From Hydrocarboniphaga effusa AP103 (GTDB lineage: Bacteria; Pseudomonadota; Gammaproteobacteria; Nevskiales; Nevskiaceae), in the NCBI RefSeq assembly GCF_000271305.1, contig NZ_AKGD01000003.1, forward strand, positions 372,001 to 436,000: a DNA stretch of 64,000 bases, read 5' to 3'. Shown here one piece after another: positions 16,435-25,615 of the stretch. Position 1 is the stretch's first letter. Every line of letters begins with the position of its first letter. A program made the position numbers and the translations under genes. Under the pieces are notes generated by a model. It was not told where the DNA came from. It saw only the letters and a program-made list of their open reading frames with translations, and did no database searches.

Positions 16435-19400
16435 ATGGGGATGGTTAAAGCCGTCGCTTCGGTGAAGCGCGCTCGCGTTCTGATATTCGCTCTGCTGTCT
16501 TTCATATGGTTCTGGACGAATCCGGCCAACGCCGATGTTCCTCCGCAGTACCAAAATGGGCTTCATGACGCCGGTTACGAAGTCTATAGCGGCGATTACA
16601 ACGGTGACGGCTATCCCGATTTGCTGTTGCGCGCCAAGCACCAATTCGTGCTGGTTGATTACGAAGTTCCGTTTCCTGTGCTGCTGCGCTGGCGCCAAAG
16701 CTTCATGGTGCTCTCCAATCCGGATGGGACTTATTCGATCGTTCTGAGCCCCAGTGCGGCTGTTCTTTCCAGCTCCGTTTGGCAGCCTGATACCCATGAC
16801 TTGATCTTTGGCGATACCGACGGCGATGGTTCGCTGGAGTTACTGCTTCGTTCTCATGCGGCCAACGGCGTAAACGTCATCATCACTACGTCTCCGACTG
16901 ACGGCACGCCTCAGTTGCGTCAGCGCGTAAACGCTGCCGATATCGGCATCGATATGGGTGGTGCAGGCCTGGATGCTGATCTGCTCGATACCAATGGAGA
17001 TGGGCGTGCCGATCTGCTGGTCGGTACGCGGTACGGTCTAGTGCTGCAAATTTCAGAAGCTTCCAGCTCTGGCGCATTTGCTCCCGCACCATCGAATGGC
17101 GGCAGTGGTCCTACGCAGGGAACGGAAGTCGGCAGCACGGCGGGCGCTTTCGAAGTCACCCCCTCGGGCTCGGCCAGCTACACAATCCCGATCACGATCC
17201 CGCCCGGATTAGGCGGTATCGAGCCCAAACTTGCCATTTCCTTTGACAGTCAAGGTGGCGACGGCCTGCTCGGTCCGCGCTTCGCTATCTCGGGCCTATC
17301 TATCATTTCGCGTTGCCCTGGGACTCCATCGCAGGATGGCGCATATAGCCCGGTGGCCTTCAGCAGTTCTGATCGCTATTGCCTGGATGGCGCCCGGTTG
17401 GTTGCTGTCCCAAGCAATACAGGACATTTCAGAACAGAATTGGATTCGCTCAGCGATATCGAGAAGTTCGGTTCGTCGGCCGATAACCCTGATCGCTGGC
17501 GTGTTCGTAATAAGGCCGGCCTCATCATGGAGTTCGGTGGCGCTGTGACGTCCTGCGGCACGTCCACCAGCAAAATTCTGCACCCGAGCTACAGCAACAA
17601 GACTGCTACTTGGTTGCTCAGCAAGGTATCGGATACCGCTGGCAACTGGATGGAGGTTTGCTACGACTACGATTCTAGCAATGGGGAAAGCTGGCCCCGG
17701 GTTATCAACTACACCGGCAACAGCCTGGGCGACTCCCCATTTGCATCAGTGAAGTTCGTGCCCAAGGCTCGTATCGGTGTGCAGCAGGTCGCTTACAGCA
17801 AAGGTTGGAAGACGACCCGCACACGGGTTATCGATCGCATTGAAACCTCATTCGAAGGGCGCCGGATTCGCACTTATAAGCTGTTCTATACCGCATATGG
17901 AACAGCACAGCGGGACACGCTGACGGCTGTCCAAGAGTGCGGTGGAGAGGCGTCTTATGAGAAGTGCCTGCCAGCGACGAGCTTCGCGTGGAATGCAGCG
18001 CCCGAAGGTTTCTCTCCGACCTCAACGGTCAACTACGCGGCGATTAATACGGACTACCAGCATTTCACTGGTGATCTCGATGCTGACGGCAAGACCGATA
18101 TCGTCTCAGCCAAGATGCAAAGCTCGGGGCAGCTCAAAGCTGCTGTGCTTCTGAGCACTAGCGCGAATGCCTCCGCTGTTTTCACAGTTGGGGCCGAAGT
18201 CAACGTTCCCCCAACAAATTCAAACTTGGCGGGTGCCAGTCTGGCTGCCGGGGATTTCAATGGCGATGGCCGGCTCGATATCGCAGCGGTCAAGGTGACG
18301 TCTTCAGCTCAGTACGTTGAGATGTACACAGGGAATAGCAGTGCTACTACGCCATTCAGTGGTATGCAACTCCAGTCGATTACCACTAATAGATTTTCGA
18401 AGACTCCGTTCCAAATCTTTTCCGCGAATGTAAATGGTGACTCGCGTGATGACTTGCTCCTCGTCTATCTGTCTCAGACCGAGGGCATCTATATCCAGGC
18501 ATTGACGGGAAATGCCTCCTCTTTTTCTGCGCTTCCCGTTGCACGTCCAGTCACATCTCTGGACAGCGCCTATTACAGAGCTAGTGTCGGCGACTTCAAT
18601 GGCGACGGATTTTCCGATGTGGCCGTTCACAGGCTGCTCGCGAGTGCGTTGACCATTACGGTTTATGCTGGAAATGGAGCAGGAAGCTTTACTTCATTAG
18701 GCGTGAAGAACCTGGCTGTTTCTGCCAACCATCTCCAAGCTGCCGATTTCAACGCGGATGGAGTTACTGATTTAGTTCTGGTCAAGAACGGAAGGACAAC
18801 ATGCGTTGATTCTAAATGCCTTGAAGTCATTACAACTTCTGATGTGATATATCCGGTCATTTGCGATGGGCAAGGCGGGTTTACCATCTCTCCGGGATAT
18901 GTATCTGACTTTGTGAGTGCAACTGCCACTAATCCTCTAGTGATAGGAGATTTCAACTCCGACGGGATTACTGATGCAATCTCGTGGGTTAGTTATAGCA
19001 GTTCGTTTCTGATGCTTACTGGTAAGCCGAATGGAACATTTGCAGAAAGCACAATCCAAGTCGGTACTAGCACCGGTACAGATCGATCTGTATTAAGCGG
19101 GGACTTTGACGGCGACGGTAAGGCCGATGTTGCAACCTACCTCACTAATAGCAGCACGAGGCGAGTCGAATTGGCCACGGCCCAGCAAGGCTTGCCAAGC
19201 TGGCTATCCTCCATCACGAGCGGTATTGGGGCGCGCATTGAACTGAGCTATGCACCGCTCACCGACTCTTCGGTCTACAGCCATCCCGGCCAAGTTTGCG
19301 GCGGAACTGTAACGAGGGTCTTATGCGGCCCCATTAGTGTCGTGTCCGCGAGCCGGATCAGTGCTGGCTCCAGCATGCGGGAAGTGAAATACACGTACGA

Positions 19401-22400
19401 CACTGCCTATGCAGACATTGGCGGCCGTGGTTTCCAGTCTTTTGCCAAGACAAGAAACATTGATCAGACAACGGGGATCGTGGAGGAGTCCACATTCCTG
19501 ACCAGTTGGCCGCTTTCAGGACTGCTGCAGAAAAAAACCGTTCTGCCTTCGGCTTCGTCTTCATCGAAAGTTTCGGAGACGACGGTCGAATACGAAGCAA
19601 GGGCGACGGTCAGCGGCACCACCACGCCGGCTGTCCAGACCGTTCAGCCGATCTATACCACCACGCAAAACTGGGAAGCAGGCGCGTTTGCCAATAGTAC
19701 GGCCCACGTCACCACGGTCGACAAATCCATTTACGGAAGCTCGACGCCGTTCTATCAGGACGCGACCACGGTTGCGCATTACACCTGTGCAGGCAATCAA
19801 ACGCGCACCGCGTGTGAAGCAGCTCCCGACTTCTCTACCGTCACTGTCAACGAATACAAGCCAGCGGATACCACAAACTGGATTCTGGGCCGGCTGAAAA
19901 CCTCGACCGTAACGCATGGCGGAGCCGGCCTTGCGAGCATTGCCCGCTCGAGTTCGTTCGACTACGACCTGGCAACCGGCTTACTTAAAGAAGAGACCGT
20001 CGAACCGAACGCGCCGGCCGACAAGCCTTACTTGAAGTCGTTGACGACACATGTGCGTGACTCGACCGGCAACATTTATCAGGAAACCGTGCAGGCCAAC
20101 GCGCTGGCGAGCGTGATCGCTACGGCGCCTACGCTGCAGTCGCGATCCGTCAATTACATATTCGATGCCGGCACCCCTAACTACCGGCGCTTCAAGAATA
20201 TGAGCTGCAGAGGACTCGGTCAGACCGAATGCAGCTCTTCGAGCTATGACGGTTCAACCGGCCAGCCGATATCGGTTTCCGATGCCAATGGCCTGACCAA
20301 GACCTACGGTTACGACATCTTTGGACGAGCCAAGATCGAGTCGTTCGAAGACCCGGGTACTGGTATCCAACAAGCCAAGCTGATCACGCGACGCTGGTGC
20401 CAGAACAACTGTGCCGTTTCGAGCGCGGTTTACGCCATCGAAACCACGGACAACACCGGTGGCTTCTCGGCGATTCAATACGACCGTGATGAGCGCGAAG
20501 TCGCTCGTCTTGCCAAGGCAGCCGACGGACAGATCTACAAATCGCTGACGATTTATGACTCCGCGGGGCGCATCTATGCCAAGAGTTTGCCATTCGTTGG
20601 CACTGCGCCGAATTGCGCGGTAGCGGGTACATCAGGCTGCACACAATACACATACGACGTACTGGGCCGCGTCACGATAGAAACCAACCCCGCTGGCAAA
20701 ACGCGCAAGGTCGAGTACAAGGGGCTGACCACGGTCAGCTATGACGAGCTCAACCGTGCGACCACGCAACTCAACAATTTGCTAGGCAAGCCTGTCACCG
20801 TTACCGACGCCATCGGCGGCAAGATCGACTACGGCTATGACGCGACCGGCAACCTGACCAGCACGCTCGATGCGGGAACCGACGGTACCAACGGACGCGC
20901 GACGACGACCTTGGAGTACGACCTGCGAGGGCGCAAGACCAAGCAGATCGACCCCAGCTCCGGCACTTGGCAATACGCCTACGACGGCTTCGGCCAACTG
21001 TTCCGGCAGGAGGATGCCAAGGGCCAAGTAGTGCGCATGAGCTATGACGACCTGGGCAGGATGGTGCTGCGCAAGGAACCGGAGTTTCTGACGCAATGGC
21101 GATACGACAATAACGACACGGGCCAAAGCTGGAAGGGGGCTCTGTTCTGGGTGGAGCAGCGCGTCGATTCCAATGGCAACGGCGTTTTCGAACCCAGCGA
21201 CAGCTTCGTCTACAACCGCATTTACACCTACAACAGTGCAGGCCTGCCGCAGACGCAGACCGAATCGCTAGCGGGCCGTGGTACCTACGGGTATGCCTAC
21301 AGCTACGACGGGGCGGGTCGCCTCAAGCAGCTTACGTATCCCTCAGGCTTCAGGATCCAGAACCGCTACAACATTAATGGAGCGCTAGACCAGGTCTCTC
21401 GTCTCAATAGCGACGGCAGTGAAGGCACCGCCTACTGGCGTGCGGACAGCTGGGACAAATGGGGCAAGACGCTAAATGCCGTCTACGGCAATGGTCTGAC
21501 GACGATTTATACGCGTGACCCGCAACTCGGTCGCTTGACGGATATCAGTACCGGCACTGGTAGCGTGCAGAAGCTGCATTACGACTGGAACGATGCTGGC
21601 AGTCTCACGGGCCGACAGGACAGCCGGACCTCACTCAACGGGCACAATCAGAGTGAAACCTTTAAGTACGACAACCTGGGCCGCTTGAGAACCGTCACGC
21701 TGGGGATCACCGGCGTTTTAAGTCCGACCCAGATACAGGCTGCGACTTATTACAACAACGGCAATCTCAATACCAAGACCGGCACGGACGGTATCGGCAC
21801 CATTGCTTATGACCCCGCGCACCCGCAATGGCTTTCCACGAGTACGACCAGTGGCAAGGCCTACATTCACGACGGTAACGGCAACCTCAAGACCATCACC
21901 ACCAACGGGGCAACCACCTCGTCGTACACCTGGGCCAGCTACAACTTGCCAACCCAGCTGAGCCGCAGCGGCAAGACCGTGAACTTCACCTACGGTCCGG
22001 ACCGCCAGAAGCTCACGCAAACCATCGCCTTGAGCGGCAAGACCATTGTCTACGCCGGTGATCTGTATGAAGACAACATCACCGGCAGCAATCACGAGAA
22101 AAAGCACTACATTCCGACGCCGGATGGCGTGGTGGCTATTTATACAGAGACCGGTAGCAGCACCAAGACCGAGTACCTGCACAAAGACCATCTAGGCAGC
22201 GTCGACGTGGTGACCAACACCAGCGGTCAGGTACTCGAACAGTTGTCATATGACGCCTTCGGCAAGCGGCGATCCTCGAGCTGGCAAAACGCCCTGAATC
22301 CCACGCCGACCAATTTTCTATCGGTGAAAGGGTTCACGGGGCACGAGATGCTGGACGAGGTGGGGCTCATTCATATGAATGGGCGCGTCTATGACCCGCT

Positions 22401-23493
22401 GATTGGACGGTTCATTAGCGCAGACCCAACACTGACCAATCCGTTGAGCACGCAGGGCTATAACCGCTATGCATATACCGAGAACCAGTTTCTAAATGCG
22501 ACCGATCCGAGTGGGTATTCATGGCTTGGAAAGAAGTTGAAGAAGATCGGAAATTGGATAGATGACAACTGGCGAACGTTGGCGGCGGTTGCAATTGCGA
22601 TAGCTGCTCCCTACACAATTTCGTATTTCGGATTGCAGGGAGTGGCGGCTTATGCAACAGCAGCCGCATTCGGTTTTGCTGGAGGAATGGTTGCAAGTGG
22701 AGGGGATTTACGCGCAGGGCTACTCGGCGCTGTAAGTGCTGCGGCCTTTTATGGGATTGGGCAGAGTCCGATTGGTAAGAATGCCTCGTGGGGAAAATGG
22801 GGCACCTTAATGGCGAAAGGCCTCGCACACGGCGCGGTCGGAGGCATCTCTACCGAAATTCAGGGCGGTAACTTTGCAAAAGGTTTTTTATCAACAGGAA
22901 CGGCGGCATTCTTAGCTCCAGGTATTGATTTGGCTGCTGACGGGAATTTTGCGATCGGAGTTATTGCTTCTGCAATCGTAGGTGGAACAGTATCCGAGAT
23001 TGGTGGTGGGAAGTTTAGTAATGGCGCAATAACAAGTGCATTTAGCTATGCGTTGAATCAAGCTGTGCACGATAAAATAACAAACCAAGAAGTCAAAAAT
23101 ATCATAAATGAAGCCGATAGAATACTGAAAGTGCTCGACTCAGATGGCATTGAGGGTATGCTGCGTGAGTTCCCTCATTTGGGGGGGCTATCTCCAGAGG
23201 ATCAGCAATTAACTTTAATGTCCCTTTCGATTGACATAGCAACTTATAAGGTAGAGGCCGCTGCTTTGCTATCTGCAAGAATAGCGTACGATAATCATGG
23301 CATAGCTAGTTTAGCTGGTGCCAAGCTTTATCAAATACTTACAAAGCCTTTTTCTGTCCTTTTTAATTTATCATCTACTCAAAGATATTTATCGCCGGAA
23401 GCTTCAAGATCAGTTGGTTTCGCATGTGGAAATAGGAGCTGCGATCTTTATCTGGGGGGCGATAAAGTTGATATAACAAGTCTAAGGAATTAA
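16435..23493 (+). CDS. giant SpvB / FG-GAP / TcdB-mid / RHS-core protein
   Basis: 2352 residues with a signal-like N-terminus (about 1-33) and a GGGGAGAGG ribosome site. Domain order: FG-GAP-type calcium loops near 52-65 and 125-135; an SpvB-like domain from about 235 (GAFEVTPSGSASYTIPI); more FG-GAP loops near 548, 606, 664, 720, 771, 839 and 889 (GDFNGDGRLDIAAVK type); a TcdB middle region near 920-1060 (SSITSGIGARIELSYAPLTD, GGRGFQSF); then YD repeats from about 1240 to 1930. The RHS core ends at 1968-2028 (YDPLIGRFISADP to DPSGYS). The remaining ~324 residues are a variable tip with Gly/Ala-rich hydrophobic helices. It combines the TcB and TcC parts of Tc toxins in one chain, with no TcA gene in the window. 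Tip activity is not recognised. Confidence 0.92.
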   Translation: MGMVKAVASVKRARVLIFALLSFIWFWTNPANADVPPQYQNGLHDAGYEVYSGDYNGDGYPDLLLRAKHQFVLVDYEVPFPVLLRWRQSFMVLSNPDGTYSIVLSPSAAVLSSSVWQPDTHDLIFGDTDGDGSLELLLRSHAANGVNVIITTSPTDGTPQLRQRVNAADIGIDMGGAGLDADLLDTNGDGRADLLVGTRYGLVLQISEASSSGAFAPAPSNGGSGPTQGTEVGSTAGAFEVTPSGSASYTIPITIPPGLGGIEPKLAISFDSQGGDGLLGPRFAISGLSIISRCPGTPSQDGAYSPVAFSSSDRYCLDGARLVAVPSNTGHFRTELDSLSDIEKFGSSADNPDRWRVRNKAGLIMEFGGAVTSCGTSTSKILHPSYSNKTATWLLSKVSDTAGNWMEVCYDYDSSNGESWPRVINYTGNSLGDSPFASVKFVPKARIGVQQVAYSKGWKTTRTRVIDRIETSFEGRRIRTYKLFYTAYGTAQRDTLTAVQECGGEASYEKCLPATSFAWNAAPEGFSPTSTVNYAAINTDYQHFTGDLDADGKTDIVSAKMQSSGQLKAAVLLSTSANASAVFTVGAEVNVPPTNSNLAGASLAAGDFNGDGRLDIAAVKVTSSAQYVEMYTGNSSATTPFSGMQLQSITTNRFSKTPFQIFSANVNGDSRDDLLLVYLSQTEGIYIQALTGNASSFSALPVARPVTSLDSAYYRASVGDFNGDGFSDVAVHRLLASALTITVYAGNGAGSFTSLGVKNLAVSANHLQAADFNADGVTDLVLVKNGRTTCVDSKCLEVITTSDVIYPVICDGQGGFTISPGYVSDFVSATATNPLVIGDFNSDGITDAISWVSYSSSFLMLTGKPNGTFAESTIQVGTSTGTDRSVLSGDFDGDGKADVATYLTNSSTRRVELATAQQGLPSWLSSITSGIGARIELSYAPLTDSSVYSHPGQVCGGTVTRVLCGPISVVSASRISAGSSMREVKYTYDTAYADIGGRGFQSFAKTRNIDQTTGIVEESTFLTSWPLSGLLQKKTVLPSASSSSKVSETTVEYEARATVSGTTTPAVQTVQPIYTTTQNWEAGAFANSTAHVTTVDKSIYGSSTPFYQDATTVAHYTCAGNQTRTACEAAPDFSTVTVNEYKPADTTNWILGRLKTSTVTHGGAGLASIARSSSFDYDLATGLLKEETVEPNAPADKPYLKSLTTHVRDSTGNIYQETVQANALASVIATAPTLQSRSVNYIFDAGTPNYRRFKNMSCRGLGQTECSSSSYDGSTGQPISVSDANGLTKTYGYDIFGRAKIESFEDPGTGIQQAKLITRRWCQNNCAVSSAVYAIETTDNTGGFSAIQYDRDEREVARLAKAADGQIYKSLTIYDSAGRIYAKSLPFVGTAPNCAVAGTSGCTQYTYDVLGRVTIETNPAGKTRKVEYKGLTTVSYDELNRATTQLNNLLGKPVTVTDAIGGKIDYGYDATGNLTSTLDAGTDGTNGRATTTLEYDLRGRKTKQIDPSSGTWQYAYDGFGQLFRQEDAKGQVVRMSYDDLGRMVLRKEPEFLTQWRYDNNDTGQSWKGALFWVEQRVDSNGNGVFEPSDSFVYNRIYTYNSAGLPQTQTESLAGRGTYGYAYSYDGAGRLKQLTYPSGFRIQNRYNINGALDQVSRLNSDGSEGTAYWRADSWDKWGKTLNAVYGNGLTTIYTRDPQLGRLTDISTGTGSVQKLHYDWNDAGSLTGRQDSRTSLNGHNQSETFKYDNLGRLRTVTLGITGVLSPTQIQAATYYNNGNLNTKTGTDGIGTIAYDPAHPQWLSTSTTSGKAYIHDGNGNLKTITTNGATTSSYTWASYNLPTQLSRSGKTVNFTYGPDRQKLTQTIALSGKTIVYAGDLYEDNITGSNHEKKHYIPTPDGVVAIYTETGSSTKTEYLHKDHLGSVDVVTNTSGQVLEQLSYDAFGKRRSSSWQNALNPTPTNFLSVKGFTGHEMLDEVGLIHMNGRVYDPLIGRFISADPTLTNPLSTQGYNRYAYTENQFLNATDPSGYSWLGKKLKKIGNWIDDNWRTLAAVAIAIAAPYTISYFGLQGVAAYATAAAFGFAGGMVASGGDLRAGLLGAVSAAAFYGIGQSPIGKNASWGKWGTLMAKGLAHGAVGGISTEIQGGNFAKGFLSTGTAAFLAPGIDLAADGNFAIGVIASAIVGGTVSEIGGGKFSNGAITSAFSYALNQAVHDKITNQEVKNIINEADRILKVLDSDGIEGMLREFPHLGGLSPEDQQLTLMSLSIDIATYKVEAAALLSARIAYDNHGIASLAGAKLYQILTKPFSVLFNLSSTQRYLSPEASRSVGFACGNRSCDLYLGGDKVDITSLRN

Positions 23494-23494
23494 T

Positions 23495-23998
23495 GTGAAG
23501 AAAGACTCGGTGCTGTCCGCTTTTTTTTATTTTATGCTTGTGCCGCTAGTTAGTCATGCGGATCCTGTTTTGGAGAATGATTTTGGCTCGCTTGCGGTTG
23601 CGAAAGAGCAAGCAGGCTGTCATGAGGATGAAAGAAATAAAAATATAGCAATCAAGATCGACAGTAGATTTTTTCATGTTTCAAATGACTTTGTATTTCG
23701 GGGGCTCGATAACGGATTTGCTAGGTTTGTTAAAGGCGACGCATCTGTGCCGAATGAGTTTGCTATCTTAATGATCGGGCTATCTGAATCTTTTGATCGA
23801 ACATATAGGCAGGATGAAAAAATAATTAAAATACCTGACGGTGAGGTTAGGTTTTATTCGCAAAAGCCCGATGGCGGAAAAATAATTATGTATCAAATGG
23901 TTATTCACACGGGGAAGCAGGCTCTTAGTGTTGTGTCGGCCAATAAAAAATTAGTGGACAACACCTTTTTTTGTAGCGTGATTATAGGTAGTGAGTGA
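23495..23998 (+). CDS. secreted protein adjacent to RHS tip, candidate immunity or partner
   Basis: 167 residues. It starts with GTG one base after the RHS stop codon, with AAGGA at 23484-23488 inside the RHS gene, so translation is probably coupled. A signal peptide ends near HADP. The mature part has two cysteines (one in AGCHEDER, one in TFFCSVII) and is otherwise a mixed alpha/beta domain that I do not recognise. In RHS and polymorphic toxin loci the gene right after the tip usually encodes the matching immunity protein. If so, a signal peptide would place protection in the periplasm. A secreted accessory protein is the alternative. Distinctly AT-rich, like the RHS tip. Confidence 0.75.
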   Translation: MKKDSVLSAFFYFMLVPLVSHADPVLENDFGSLAVAKEQAGCHEDERNKNIAIKIDSRFFHVSNDFVFRGLDNGFARFVKGDASVPNEFAILMIGLSESFDRTYRQDEKIIKIPDGEVRFYSQKPDGGKIIMYQMVIHTGKQALSVVSANKKLVDNTFFCSVIIGSE

Positions 23999-24111
23999 AC
24001 GTAGATTATGGATGTGAGCAAATATTAAGCGAGTATAATTCGGATAAAATTCGGGATCGAGTAATAAGCGAGCGTAACCTGGATGGAGATGGGTGGTGTG
24101 AAAAACACTGA
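23995..24111 (+). CDS. possible 38-residue ORF overlapping the preceding stop
   Basis: A GTG at 23995 overlaps the previous stop as GTGA and opens a 38-codon frame, MNVDYGCEQILSEYNSDKIR and so on, ending NLDGDGWCEKH. The overlap type and the protein-like composition (two Cys, a DGDG loop) hint at a coupled microprotein or the remnant of a longer gene. It could equally be chance. Two 22-base stretches within it (24024 and 24063) resemble each other. Confidence 0.25.
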   Translation: MNVDYGCEQILSEYNSDKIRDRVISERNLDGDGWCEKH

Positions 24112-24164
24112 CGGATTCCGATGGCGCCAGGGCCTTTAGTTTTGCTCGAAAGTGAGAATAATAA

Positions 24165-24506
24165 GTGACTAGCAATCGAGTGTGTCGCATATCGCTTCTT
24201 GCCCTCGCGATGAATTTGTTTATTTTTTTCGTGCAGAGCGCTAGCGCTTGGGCTCTCGAAAACACTGTTGCACATGTGGTGCGTCTAGAAGGCACATTTA
24301 TGCCGTCGTATATTAAATTTCAGTTGGATGGTGGAACCAGCACTTGTGGTCCCTATACTTGGCTTACATGGCAAAAGGATGCGGATAACAATAAAGCAAT
24401 CTATGCCACATTATTGGCTGCTCTTAGTTCAGGTAAAAGAATAGAGCTGTATCTCAATAATGGAGATACATCTTGTACAGGCCAGTATATCCATTTTCTG
24501 GAGTAG
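24165..24506 (+). CDS. small secreted two-cysteine protein, family copy 2
   Basis: 113 residues from a GTG start with only a weak GAGA site. A long hydrophobic signal (ISLLALAMNLFIFFVQSASA) ends near residue 27. The mature domain has strands (HVVRLEGTF, YIKFQLDGG), Cys in TSTCGPY, a helix IYATLLAALSSGKRIEL, and Cys in DTSCTG 42 residues after the first. The pair could form a disulfide in the periplasm or outside. It is the clearest member for aligning the set. No function is known to me. It is 53 bases beyond the short ORF and may share a transcript with the RHS gene. Confidence 0.75.
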   Translation: MTSNRVCRISLLALAMNLFIFFVQSASAWALENTVAHVVRLEGTFMPSYIKFQLDGGTSTCGPYTWLTWQKDADNNKAIYATLLAALSSGKRIELYLNNGDTSCTGQYIHFLE

Positions 24507-24596
24507 AAATGGGTTGAAATTTTTGGCTTGGAATAAGCTTGCATTAGAAGCAATCTTTGGAACGTCATCGTCTTGTATGCAACTGAGGTCAGCCCA

Positions 24597-24953
24597 ATGC
24601 ACCACCTGAAATCGTGCCTATTTTTATTGGGATCCGTGCTTCCATTTTCTTGTGTGGCCGCCGTTTATCAAGGCTATATATCGAATATAAGCGCATCGAA
24701 TGGAAAAATTTACATTGTCTTATCTGATGGTGGATTTCAGGGTGGTAATAGTGGCTCGTGTCCTCTTTCGCCGTCAACAATGTCTTTTTCGATTGATCCC
24801 AATACGGCTATCGGCCGCGCTCAGATTTCCCTTGCGCTTACAGCATATTCGGCCAAGAGTTTGGTATGGACAACTGGAGACGGTATCTGCGCTACCGGCT
24901 CTATTTATGGAGCAGCCGCCGAGGGACTTTCGTATATTGATCTTAAAACATGA
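24597..24953 (+). CDS. small secreted two-cysteine protein, family copy 3
   Basis: 118 residues. The ATG at 24597 is preferred (GAGG just upstream) over an in-frame TTG at 24573. The signal peptide MHHLKSCLFLLGSVLPFSCV ends near VAAV. The mature part has strands YQGYISNISASNGKIYIVLS, Cys in SGSCPLS, a helix AQISLALTAYSAKSL, and Cys in DGICATG at the same 42-residue spacing as copy 2. It ends with GLSYIDLKT, like the terminal strand of the other copies. Identity between copies is low, but the order and spacing agree. Confidence 0.75.
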   Translation: MHHLKSCLFLLGSVLPFSCVAAVYQGYISNISASNGKIYIVLSDGGFQGGNSGSCPLSPSTMSFSIDPNTAIGRAQISLALTAYSAKSLVWTTGDGICATGSIYGAAAEGLSYIDLKT

Positions 24954-25098
24954 AGAACCTATTGAGTTTATGAAGGAAAAATCGCGCGCACGGAATGAAA
25001 CTGTGGCATGGTTATGGTGATTTTGTTTTTTTGTGCAGAAAGAATTTTGGATTTTGGAATAAATGGCGGCACGGACTACTGGGAATTAAAGGGGTGGT

Positions 25099-25425
25099 AT
25101 GTCACAAGCTAGAAGCAGCAAGTTTTTAAGTGTTGGATTTGGGGCGATTTTTATACTGTTCTCTATTGAGAGCTTCGCATGGACTGCGCAGGGCGACGCT
25201 ACGATTACAAGAATTGTTTCATGGGAAAGCGTCGATCGCATGCAGTTCCAAAGATCGGATGGAGTTTGGTGTTACGCTCCGGCGTCCGACAAAATCAACC
25301 AGACACTGATTCTAAGTCTGTACTTGGCGGGGAAATCGGCTGAGATTTACTGTTATGACGCAGAGGAGTTCCAAAATTCAGGAATGCCTCCTGCTCATAA
25401 ACTTCATAGAATTCAGGCTCAATGA
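25099..25425 (+). CDS. small secreted two-cysteine protein, family copy 4
   Basis: 108 residues with a clear GGGGTGG site before the ATG. Signal peptide to about residue 27 (ESFAWTA). The mature part has strands (ATITRIVSWESVDRMQFQ), Cys in GVWCYAP, a short helix TLILSLYLAGKSAEIY, and a Cys right after it. The spacing between cysteines is 26 rather than 38-42, because the loop before the helix is shorter. It is the most divergent full-length copy. Confidence 0.7.
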   Translation: MSQARSSKFLSVGFGAIFILFSIESFAWTAQGDATITRIVSWESVDRMQFQRSDGVWCYAPASDKINQTLILSLYLAGKSAEIYCYDAEEFQNSGMPPAHKLHRIQAQ

Positions 25426-25615
25426 CGAGAAAAACTCGATAGAGATAAGATTCTATCGATATTGATTTTGTGAAAATTGAAAGGGTTTTTCAAGTTTTGC
25501 CGGTGGTATTATTATATTAAATATGATTTAACGATAAAAATCTGAATAATTTAAATTGTCATATATAAATTATATTCTTAAAATCAATATAATGAGTTCA
25601 CCGAAAGGGTTGCTA

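Noticed and set aside
24972..25020. 16-codon ORF between small genes copy 3 and 4
   Set aside because: Too short, with no ribosome site or signal peptide.
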